This document shows, piece after piece, positions 8,054 to 18,600 of a DNA stretch of 20,922 nucleotides (the stretch's first letter is position 1; the number at the start of each line of letters is the position of its first letter). The notes beneath the pieces are model-generated. The model searched no databases. It was not told where the DNA came from and saw only the letters and a program-made list of their open reading frames with translations. A program made the translations under genes and the position numbers. The stretch lies in the NCBI GenBank assembly GCA_900128395.1, contig LT649546.1, forward strand, positions 1-20,922, written 5' to 3'. The stretch is from Stramenopiles sp. TOSAG23-2 (taxonomy: Eukaryota > Sar).

Positions 8054-11000
8054 TCAATAATCTCCATTGTCATTCCCCTCCTCTGGCTTTGCATCTGATG
8101 CCCATTTCACATTTGATGTATACGCTGCAATTGTAGGCAAAACATCTAATATATATTTCCATTCAACAGTGACAACAATTATTTTTGACTCATCATCTAT
8201 TTGTATATCAGACTTATCAACAGTTTTTACACCATAATAAGTACTATGGTATTTAATACGATATTTACCATCCTTATAAGCAGCCATTATTGTACCTTGC
8301 GCAGAGCGCTTTCTACCATGATAGATTGCGTTGGCAGACACTTCATCCCCCACATTAAGTATTTTTACTTTTTGATCTATTGCACAAATTCCCGCAGCCT
8401 TTAAATCATCAAAACTACTTATTGTCCCAGTATCGTTCAATTGCTTTTCAAGAATTTCTTTATTATGAGTTTTTTTCACTTGTACAATTACTAAATTTGT
8501 AAATTCTTTTTTATACTCTGGCGTGTTACGCATAGCACTGATCATTTCTTTATTTGCACTAGAATCTGGATTGAACGTTAGCAAACATGACAGACCTGGT
8601 TGGAACATTTTTTTTAAGTATGAATATGCATTTTCATTTGATTCTACTTGACTGATATTGTATCCATATGGCGATAATGTTTTTGATACAAACGACAAGT
8701 CTTGATAATCATCTTCGCGATTGAACAAAACAATTTCACCTGCTAAATTTTTCAAAAAACTGGTCTTTAATTCATTTACTCGTTTAGTAACACCAGCATC
8801 AAATGTTAATAATCGTAAATTGCCGCCACGACTTTGACCCTTTTCCCCACCACCAAATAAAATAATTTTATTGCGTAATTGCAAATCATTCGTATTTATA
8901 TTATTAAATAAATAGCTGGGGTTGCCATCAATAGCTATTTGTAATGTTCCAGCATTTGCATCAACAAATATTGTAATAACATGCCATGTATCCTTTAATA
9001 TAACCCTTTTCCCTTTCTTCTGGGGGCTATTTTCTAAATTATCCAAAAGTGCTACATCTCCAATTGGACAAATTATTTCCCCATCTTCATCTATTGCTAA
9101 ACTACATCGATTCCGTCTCCTACTTTTACTAAATGTGGGTGGTACAAAACGAATTAAGGAAGCTGATGCTCCTGAGTTTGGCAATACACTCAGTTGTATA
9201 TGCATATTCACAGTATATTTATCTTTATTTTTTTCCACAAACTGATTTGGTATTTGTAACAAAAAGCTGCAGCTGCTATTGCATGATAGATATGTTTCAG
9301 GTAAGTGATAATCATAAGAAATGTTATGATCTATACTCTTCTTCATGTTTAGCTTTTCAAAATATGTAGCTTTTGCTCTATCAAACGTTTTACTTTGTTT
9401 CTCCGCACAACTGTTACATATATCATAATCGCACACTCGGCAATATAAATTCTTATCAACAGCCGATCTAGTCTTAATACCAGTTTTACAGACATCACAT
9501 CGGGCATGCCAACGAGTTTTTAATGACAAGTTATGTCCAGCTCGACACATCAATTCTTTTTCTAAATCTTGAGTTCGCCCAACATGAATATTTTGAAAAG
9601 ACCAAGTACCACTGGGCACAAACCTCAAGGGCTTTTTTTTCTTAGTAAAATAAAAAATTAAAGTATTCTCAATTAAACATGGATTTGCGCCAGTCGGATT
9701 ATTTTTGCTGCTTTCCAATTCTTGTTGATACTGTTGATCGTCCAAATTATGGCGGAATGCAGCCGCTCTTAGTTGCCTTTGCCGTTTTTCTTCAATTTTT
9801 TGTCTTCTACGCTTTAAAATTAAAGATTTTAACTCCTCACCTCCATATGGTTCTATCTTATCCTTGCGAACGTTTTGTCTTGTCCCCCCTTCCTTCTCAT
9901 TGTTAGTTTTTTCATCACTGTCATCTTCTTCTTCACCAACTACTTTACATGGATCCCGTAAAGCATCAATATATTCATGATAATCAATTACTCCATCATC
10001 GTTGAAATCAGCTAATTCAAAAATATCTAAGACATCCTCAGCTGTTACATTTGGCATATTTAGAAATTTTAATGCCCCCCATAGCTCCTCAGGTGCAATA
10101 GTGCCAGAATCTATACAATCAAAAATATTAAATGCTTCCCACAATGTTAACCTATTATTTTCAATACCTCTTTTAATATATAAAAACATAGCACGTTGTT
10201 TCATCCCAATAAACTCATCCTCTACCATCAATGCTTTTTGCAATGGAGTTTCTTGCCATTTTCTATCCATACGGCGACGGCAACCAACTGTAGATAAGAA
10301 AAATTGTTCTCTTTCATCAATTGAAGTATGCTGTAAACTTTTAATTAGCATAAACACTGCCGGCTCGGAATAATGCATGTCACAATTAAAAAATTGAAAT
10401 GAATTTTGTGACAATGCTCGTTGAAAGAGAGAAGCGCCAGTGTTTATATCATTTTCGCTACGCCAATTTTTACTTGCATCAAGAATTAAACCTCCATCAC
10501 CACATAATGGACTATTTGATGTAGTGTTACCATTTGTAGGGTTGAAACGCAAAGCAATTTCCATATCACCATCTTGTATTAATGCTTCATGGCTTGAATC
10601 GTTGATATGGATAATCCGTCTAATCGTTTCCGCTTCAGCTAGTGATAAACATACAAAATATCTCCCGGATTCTTGTTCATGTAATATTCCACTTGATAAC
10701 AAATTTTGGAATTTATCAAATGTCATTACATGTTGCGATTCTTCCTTGCTTTTCTCACCAAATGAGTTCATGATATTATCTGCTTCAACCTCTTTTGATT
10801 GATTATCCGTTATTGAGCGAATTGCGCTTTTCAAATCATTTATTGTCAAAGCCTTGCCTTTACCTTCAAATGCAAACAACGAAAATGCACGTTTTAATGC
10901 TTTGTAGGCTTTTGGCGTCTCTTTAGGTAGGCATTTATCAACTTCCTCTATTGAATATTTTTTAAGTTTCGATATTGATGGTGCCCACTCAAGTACCACA

Positions 11001-12679
11001 ACAACGTTTTTCAAACGGCGCAAACCAGTCCATTTAGGATTGAAATAGCCAGTTGAAACTCCAACTGTTGAAGGAAATTTCAAAGGCCTTTGTGCTGATA
11101 AATGGAAGTTTCGCAAAGGCCGAAAGGGATGCAATCCATCGTTATCATCCCCCCAAGAGTGTTTCAGTATTGAAAATGGCCATGGCTTAGGGGTTTCTTC
11201 ACTTCGTGAATATTCACGGTCCACAAATTTTTCCACTTCGATTTGCTGATCCCTTCTAGCCTTCACTTCTTTCTCTTGCTCTTGTTCTTGCTCCCGCTCT
11301 TGTTCGGTATCCAAACGATTACTACTACGTTGTATGGAAGAAAATCTCCCAACTTGAGTCAATATTTTTTGTCCCACTTCATGTTCTTCTCTTGTCACAA
11401 TAAATTCTCCATGATCTTCAAGTAAATTTCTTAACTTGTCCCCAAATGGCAAAGGATCGGGCACCGTTGTGCCTAAGGAAAAATCTATGCTTTCATCAAA
11501 AATATCTAAGCCTCGTGTTTCATCTAAAGATAATAATTTTTCTTCGTAATTTTTATTATTTTTTACAAATGTTAGATCCATTGAATTCCCATCTTCAACA
11601 AATTCATCATTTAAAGAACTCTTCAGTTGCATGCAGTTATATGCATTTTTACGATATATATTTGAAGTATTTTGTACGCAAAGCATAGACCACTGAACTT
11701 TTTCAGAATTCATGCTATTAATAATTAACCAAGAAACGACCGAAATTAATGTTTCTTTCAATGCAGGAGGTTTTTGACTTGCTAGCATCTCTGGCTGATT
11801 TAAGCCTTTGCGCATCAAAGTAGCTACTTCTGGTATAATGAAACAATTTAACGTTTGTCCTTTGCCGATTCCTCTCATTCGATATGCACCTTGCACATAG
11901 TCTCTAAACACCATATCTTTCCCAAGTGTAATCACTGCTGTTGCATTTACAACATGTTTAATGTCCATGCCAGTTGTATGAATTTGATCATAAAACGCAA
12001 AGCGTTTTTCCAGTGGTACCCCACATTGATCTGCATTTACAACACGCCCTGTTGCACGAACTAGTACTTGTTGACGATCATTATCATCTAAAAATACAAC
12101 TCCCTCACACCACTCCAAGCCTTTATCCAAAAGCTGCTGTGCAACTTGTTTATTTGTATACCCAGTGATTAATGCACCAGTGTCAATTAACGAATGAAAA
12201 GGTGGATTATTTGCAGTTGCAATTTTTTGTATTAGTGATTTTGCGGTCCACCCTTCGTCAAGGTATGTACAAGAAACAATATCCTTATTCAAAACTGTTG
12301 TTAACATTTTCCCATCATCTCCACGAGCATAATCACATTGCCCTAATTCTAATGGTAATAAATCACTTGGCGTTCCGGAAAAACCAAGTCTTTTTCCAAC
12401 AAGTAAATCGCCACCAATAGCTTGACCACTAGCTGAAATTTTTGTGTGCTGGGATCTCATATATGCTGGATATATAATTTTTCTCAAGTAGTAATGCACA
12501 CATAATGGCTCTGTTGACCACAATTTATGCAATTTAGTCATCTGATCTAGATTTGACTTTTGCAAATATTTTAATTGTATAACCTCAACCGCTGCATCAC
12601 AACCAAGTTTTACTTCTACCTCACCCTCATCGTTTTCACCAATATTGTTTTGCTGTCGTTTCTTTCCTCCTCGAATTGC
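8054..12679 (-). CDS. Giant DUF3638/DUF3645 helicase-like protein, 3' part (helicase C-terminal half, EF-hands, ZZ finger, ConA-like domain)
   Basis: This is the continuation of the giant gene after a frame break at a G8 run; the frame is open from that run to the TGA at 8054. Residue numbers count from the Leu at 12565. Residues 42-240 are the C-terminal half of the DUF3638-type ATPase: KISASGQ, GFSGTPSDLLPLELG, DQIHTTGMD and a motif VI-like QGAYRMRGIGKGQT. A Glu-Gln alternating stretch (421-432) is typical of this family. An EF-hand pair lies at 811-870; its second loop is canonical (D853 to E864). A ZZ-like zinc cluster has C1007, H1011, C1023, C1026, C1042, C1045, C1050 and C1053. A LamG/concanavalin-like region follows at 1115-1255, and a Tudor/SH3-like barrel at about 1403-1460. 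The role is probably in ubiquitin or protein quality control, by family association only. Confidence 0.88.
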   Translation of the reverse strand, partial: AIRGGKKRQQNNIGENDEGEVEVKLGCDAAVEVIQLKYLQKSNLDQMTKLHKLWSTEPLCVHYYLRKIIYPAYMRSQHTKISASGQAIGGDLLVGKRLGFSGTPSDLLPLELGQCDYARGDDGKMLTTVLNKDIVSCTYLDEGWTAKSLIQKIATANNPPFHSLIDTGALITGYTNKQVAQQLLDKGLEWCEGVVFLDDNDRQQVLVRATGRVVNADQCGVPLEKRFAFYDQIHTTGMDIKHVVNATAVITLGKDMVFRDYVQGAYRMRGIGKGQTLNCFIIPEVATLMRKGLNQPEMLASQKPPALKETLISVVSWLIINSMNSEKVQWSMLCVQNTSNIYRKNAYNCMQLKSSLNDEFVEDGNSMDLTFVKNNKNYEEKLLSLDETRGLDIFDESIDFSLGTTVPDPLPFGDKLRNLLEDHGEFIVTREEHEVGQKILTQVGRFSSIQRSSNRLDTEQEREQEQEQEKEVKARRDQQIEVEKFVDREYSRSEETPKPWPFSILKHSWGDDNDGLHPFRPLRNFHLSAQRPLKFPSTVGVSTGYFNPKWTGLRRLKNVVVVLEWAPSISKLKKYSIEEVDKCLPKETPKAYKALKRAFSLFAFEGKGKALTINDLKSAIRSITDNQSKEVEADNIMNSFGEKSKEESQHVMTFDKFQNLLSSGILHEQESGRYFVCLSLAEAETIRRIIHINDSSHEALIQDGDMEIALRFNPTNGNTTSNSPLCGDGGLILDASKNWRSENDINTGASLFQRALSQNSFQFFNCDMHYSEPAVFMLIKSLQHTSIDEREQFFLSTVGCRRRMDRKWQETPLQKALMVEDEFIGMKQRAMFLYIKRGIENNRLTLWEAFNIFDCIDSGTIAPEELWGALKFLNMPNVTAEDVLDIFELADFNDDGVIDYHEYIDALRDPCKVVGEEEDDSDEKTNNEKEGGTRQNVRKDKIEPYGGEELKSLILKRRRQKIEEKRQRQLRAAAFRHNLDDQQYQQELESSKNNPTGANPCLIENTLIFYFTKKKKPLRFVPSGTWSFQNIHVGRTQDLEKELMCRAGHNLSLKTRWHARCDVCKTGIKTRSAVDKNLYCRVCDYDICNSCAEKQSKTFDRAKATYFEKLNMKKSIDHNISYDYHLPETYLSCNSSCSFLLQIPNQFVEKNKDKYTVNMHIQLSVLPNSGASASLIRFVPPTFSKSRRRNRCSLAIDEDGEIICPIGDVALLDNLENSPQKKGKRVILKDTWHVITIFVDANAGTLQIAIDGNPSYLFNNINTNDLQLRNKIILFGGGEKGQSRGGNLRLLTFDAGVTKRVNELKTSFLKNLAGEIVLFNREDDYQDLSFVSKTLSPYGYNISQVESNENAYSYLKKMFQPGLSCLLTFNPDSSANKEMISAMRNTPEYKKEFTNLVIVQVKKTHNKEILEKQLNDTGTISSFDDLKAAGICAIDQKVKILNVGDEVSANAIYHGRKRSAQGTIMAAYKDGKYRIKYHSTYYGVKTVDKSDIQIDDESKIIVVTVEWKYILDVLPTIAAYTSNVKWASDAKPEEGNDNGDY

Positions 12680-15600
12680 CCCCCCCAGCTGCCTTTACCC
12701 ATTTTTCATAAAGTTTCGCAGATGGTCTGTCATGAGCAGGACCTATTTCACGTGTGAACAAGGAGGTCATATGGTCAATTATATCATTGAAATCTTGCTG
12801 TCGAATGCCACTGTATCTATATGCTAAAACAGTCAAACCTAAAATCACATCTGGATGTGCAAATTCACTTGATTGAGATGGGACATCTTTTCCGATGAAT
12901 GGAACAGCTAGCTTTAACCTTGAAGGTGGCAATCTAGGATCATCGATCAATGCTTGGCGGCATTCAGCTTCTGTCAACAAGCCAAAACTAACTCTGTTAA
13001 TTTTCTTTAAACAATGCGGCAAAAACACATGTAACCAATCATGTGCTAGATTTAATAATTTTTGGTGCTCTGGCATTACTCGAGACATCAATTCTGCTGA
13101 TAGTGCAGTTCGTTCTAAAGATAATATTTCTGTTTTAATAGATTTGATATGATACACATGTTGTTCCTTCTCTATTTCAGTAGGTTCAGTACTAAAATAT
13201 GCCAGTGCCAATGCTGCTTCAACTCCCCATTCTGGACCTGCTTCTGCTAAAGCAGCCATGCTTTGTTTGTTGTCATTGTCAGCTACCGGACCTTCAAGTG
13301 AAGAAGGAAGACTATTACCTAGTTCCTCACGTCGCTTCTCTAGACATGTTTCTAATTTCTTTGCTGAATCTATGACTCTTTTAACAAACACTTCTTTCTT
13401 AATACCTAGATTATCTTTTAATTCATTAAATTTTTTATTCAATTCTCCCAATCTTTCTCTAAGTTTTTCTAAACGGGATGTGCCCCACGATGTTTGTCGT
13501 GAAATGCCAGGTGGTCCAATAGAGTTTGAACTTTGAGTATCCACCACTTTTGTCTCCTCAGTATGGCCATTAATTAAAGTCAACAAGTCATCATCCCCAT
13601 TCTTTTCGTCATCACTTTCATCTTTTTCATAATTTGCGTCACCTTCATCATCAATCTCTTTTGTTACGTTTTCCATTGCTAGCTGCAGCTCTTCTAGTGA
13701 ATCATAAACAGTTATTCCGCTTACCCAAAGATTCAAGCGATGTTTTTCGCTGAGTGGTTCAGCACCAGCAAAAATGAATAATCGATCAAAAGAAAAAGAT
13801 TCCAGGCGATTTAAAGAATCTACTATTTTGTCTGTAATATATTGAGGAACTCCGTGGCCTGCACCAATTACAAGACATCTTAACTTTTTGTTTGTAATTA
13901 ATGATTTCGTAATCTCTAACGCTTCATCTCCTTCATGGCCACATTGTCGCATTGAAAATCCTTGCTCCTCCATTTTCGAGCAAAGGCGATGGACTTCTCG
14001 CTCCTCTTTCACTAAATGTTTTTCATCTTCTTCATCATACTCCGACCCGTCATTCGAATCAAAGAGTGGTGCCATCCAAACAATAGTAGAATTATCCAAT
14101 GAACTGTCACGTGGATTTTCAAGCTTTTCAATTTTCAATTTACAAGATTGAATTTGCTTCATCATGTTTTGCCTTTCAATGGTAGTTGTAAGAACTACTT
14201 CCCTCAATCTTTCGCTATCTTCGCATACCGCAAATACCAATTCTTTTTCCTCCTCTGCAACTTGTTTTGCTGCTTTAAGATATTTAATTTCCGTTTCTAA
14301 AATGGCATGCTCTTCATCATCTATCTGGTCACTAGATATAGATCGTTTTATTGCATTGGCCTTTAAAATATTTCCACTATCCTCAAGTGATAAACTTGCT
14401 AAATGTGCTTTTGTCATTTCAGGGTCTTCATCAATTAAACCCTTTTTAATTTCGCGTTCACGAATGGCTAAATCTAGTAATTTTACTTTTGTTACACAAT
14501 CACCCTTTGCTGCAGCCCCATCAATAACATACCGCAACATTTCGCGATGGTCTAAACCAGCAACATGTTGTTGTCGCAGCCATAAAATAAGCCACTCAGC
14601 AAGGATTGGCATCATTTTGTCTTTGTAAAAGTCTAAATCAAGCAAAGTCAAATGTGGCAATCGTTGTAATGCATTTATTTGTAACCCCATAATAGTAGTC
14701 GCTTTCAACTTCTGCAAAATTTGTGCAGCTTGACCCCTATACTCAAATTCTGATACTCTACCAGTTGTTGTGAAAAAAATTGCATCCATTAAATGAACAA
14801 CTAAGTTCCATCGTGCACCATCTTCAGATGCATCTAAATCAAATTTTTCGCCCAATGGAAAATTCAACTCAGATTTTAATGGGTGCAGCAACAAATCTAC
14901 TTCATCAAGCAACATAACACCTGTTTTAAATAATTTTAAAGTGCTGATTAAGGTCTTGATTTCGCTTTCAATTTTTGTGATGTCCTGTGTTGATAACTCA
15001 TTTTGCATGGCATATTTTAATTGTCGTTTCTTCTCAATAAATGATAAGAACACACTTTTGATTGCAGTTGGCGTTGCTACAACAATACCTCGATTTTTCA
15101 CAGCGTTTTGCAACGATTGTGTCAAGGATGGTTTGACATCTGTACTTCGATCAAACTTTAAAGTATAGATCCTCTTTTGGACAATAATTGAAAACGTTTC
15201 TTGCATTCTTTTTCTGGACATTTCAAGCAATGCTCGAGGCACAACAGAGAGGACAAGATCATCCCCATTTGCAAGCATCAAAGCTAATAATGGAGCAACA
15301 ACAGTAGTTTTACCGGCGCCCATAATCATTTGTTTTACTTTTGATTTTCCTTGTTTTAATGAATCCATAAAATCTTTTACAATTTTTACCTGTGCTTTTC
15401 TCAAAACTATATTCCATGTAAACTCAAAAACTAAAAATCTAGGATCAAAAATAACCATTGACCCATTCTTGTCATCGTCACTCATGTCATACATGTAATG
15501 TCGCTTGGTGGCTAACATTTTCGCAAGATCGGAAGCAGCTTGTAATAAATTAGGCAACAGCCGAACTTTTTGCTCTTTTCGTTGTGATTCATTCAATTTT

Positions 15601-18600
15601 AAAATGTCTTTCAATTTTTTCTCTAATTTCTGTGCGGCACTAATGCATCTATTGGTATGACCCACTCTACTTGATCGCAAAATTGCTATAATTGTTAGCT
15701 TCATTATCCGTTTTAAATTTTCATTTGATAAATATGGATTCAATTTTAATAAATCATCTGTAGATTTAGTAGATAATAAAGTGCTAAATAAATATTCAAG
15801 CCAAACCAATGGCTCTTGTTTTGCCTCACGACGAAGTAGAAACATCAGTTTTCCTGAAAAATCTTTATCTTTTGATACACGAACATAAGAGCAAGCCTTC
15901 ATCAATAAAGGAATTGCTTGTTGCACCATTTTTGCATCACGATTTCGAATATGTTGCAATTCAACATTCATTACCTTCATATAATCAATTACAGCTTGCA
16001 CTTTGTCTTCACCGCCATGTAATTCAAAGATACTGTCAAATTTAATTGTGGAGAAAATATTCAATAATGGCATAGCAGCTTTATTTTCCATATTACTGTA
16101 TTCCTTCATATCATTAACTAATCGATTCCAAAAAGCAGAAGCAACATGGGATTGCGCTGCTTCATGTTTTTGGATATCAAAAGGAAGCTTTGCTGAAATA
16201 TTCGTCAACCCTCTGTCTGAACGGGACAAAATGGAAATATTTTTATTCTCTATTTCTGCTAATGGTGTAGTGGCCAAATTAAATAGATCTTTATCAATAA
16301 ATGACATTGTTTCAGCAACTTCGCTTGTAGATAAAGAAACGCCAGCTTCTTCACGGAGGAATTCAATAATCCCAGATCGCTCCGTTTCGTTGCTTAAATC
16401 TCTTATTCCTGTTGTAATGGCATTCAGCCATTGTGGCCCACCTCCAACAATTTTTTTAGCCCCATTAATAGGCATATTATTCCGAAAAAATATGGTTGTT
16501 GGCATTGATTCAATTTTATATTTTTTGGCAATGGCTTCACATTCATCAACATCTACAACTAAAAATTTAACTGATATTGCATTTTTAGCAATTGCATGAT
16601 ATATTGGTTCAATCTGTTTGCACGGACCACACCATTCTGCCGAAAATTTCACTACAACTAATTGTCCGATTTTATTGCTTTTCTGCATTTCTTCATCAAA
16701 ATGTAATTTTGACAATATTTCAATTGGATGATTCCATTTGATTAATTTTTGGCGAAGAATGTAATCTGCAGATCCAGCTAGCTGTTTTATATCCTCCACA
16801 TTCATACCCTCTAAGCTTCTTTTCTCACATCGTAAATCACTAATTTCAGGCCTTCGAACATTATTAGCAAACATATTATTTGTTTCTGTAACACTTTCAA
16901 CAACAATCTCTGATATAGGTTCCGGCAACTCATCATATGGTGCTTTTGGTGGATATCTAATCGCTCCACGTAATTTTTTAAATTTTTGAAACAAAGGTAA
17001 GATTTCATTAAATAGGTCAGCCAGGGGAGCTTTTGGATTTTTTTTATCAATCCAACCATTGAACACTCCATTCTTTGCATTGTATCTACTGCCTTTAAAC
17101 TTAGGTACATATCTACATAATCGACGGTTCAAAGAGAGAATATTTAAAATAGATGCAGGTATTGATTTGGTATGTCTATCTTTGAATAATTGCAGTAGCA
17201 ACACTGCAAGACGATGTGATTCATATGAGGATGAATCTTGACTGCGATTCCCAATTTGCCACCCACTAAACCCGGAGCTTAACAGTTTACATTTATGCTC
17301 ACCATTCAATAATTCATATATAAATAGAAAACCTAGTCTACTGTAAAATCCATCCATGTTTTCCCCTCTGGTCCATATTTTGTCAAGTATATCTAAACCA
17401 CTTGAACCTCTCAAAGTCATTGGCGGATCATATTTAAAACTCATAATTTTTATTGTTGCTCCAAGGCCGTCTCCTAATATATGACGTCTAACGGAGGACA
17501 CAGTATCACCTTTTTCATGACTCAGGCTATCGTCACTTCCAATGACATATATTGTCACACGTTCTCCTTCAACTGTACAAGTAACTTTTGCGGATCCACT
17601 TCGCCTGGCTTTTTCTAAAGTACGCATAGTTTCTTTTGAATATAGCCGCCACCCACTTTTTGTTTCATACATCCATATGCATTTATCAATATCATTCATC
17701 TCAGCATCCTTGCTTTCAATCTCCTTGACTTTCTTCACAGCTGCTTTTACCATATATTCACGTACTTTTTCCATCAAGCTCCCATCGTCCTCCATCGTGA
17801 CATCATATTGCATCCATATGCCCTCTTCATCCTCCAAGACTGCTTTACTTACAACTGCTGCCTCATATTTATTACTGCCTCTTAATTTGACTTGTACTTT
17901 GTCTCCAACTTTGAAAATTTTTTTCTTTGAAATTTGCTTTTGTGGTATCATCAAGGACTCGTCTTCCTCAAACCTTACAGTATATTTTCGACTATCTTCA
18001 TGATACTGTTGTATAATTGCATTTTCGTATCCGTACCCTATCTTTCGTTTAGCTTGTACCAATTGATCAATTTGAAACTTTTGCTCTAGTTTCTTATGTT
18101 CCTTCTCTTTACCTTCAGAATTTTCAGTCAGTTTCTTTGTAATAATTTTGCAACCAATTTTTGCAATAGCCTGTCGAACAAAATCATCTTGTTTATCAGC
18201 TGATATTTTTGAAATTTCTGATGGCAAAAGGCCACTTTTAAATGATAAATAATTTACATCAACTCCTTTCATCTCTGCCATCTCTGTTGCAATATTATTA
18301 TCGCTGCTTTTCTTCAAAGAATCATCTAGTATTTTACTTTCGTCATCACCCAAGTCGTCTTCTGCAAAAGTGGCATCATTTAATATGCTTTTAGCCAAAT
18401 CTTCATTTTTCATAGTTTCTTCTTCTACTACTACAAATTTATCTCCATCCTCCACTGTTGTTTCTTTAGCCAATCTAGATTCAGTAAATGTGTTATTTCT
18501 TGGAACAAAAAGTGAAAAATCTATCAATGCACTTGTACATACGATTGGAAAAACGTTGGAGGACTTTAATAATTTAAATATATTACCAATCGTCAATTCT

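Noticed and set aside
9641-9678. GT...AG segment in the giant gene just before the ZZ finger, in an odd hydrophobic stretch (IFYFTKKKK)
   Set aside because: It looked like a retained intron, but it is 38 nt long and its removal would break the continuous frame, so the stretch is kept as coding.
12575-12827. Short plus-strand ORFs over the frame-break region
   Set aside because: Shadows of the giant gene; the minus strand on both sides carries conserved family sequence.
14164-16599. Plus-strand ORFs of 75-198 codons opposite the ATPase and second thioredoxin
   Set aside because: Antisense of a real coding strand with identified motifs (Walker A, DEVD, WCGPC); no domain on the plus strand.
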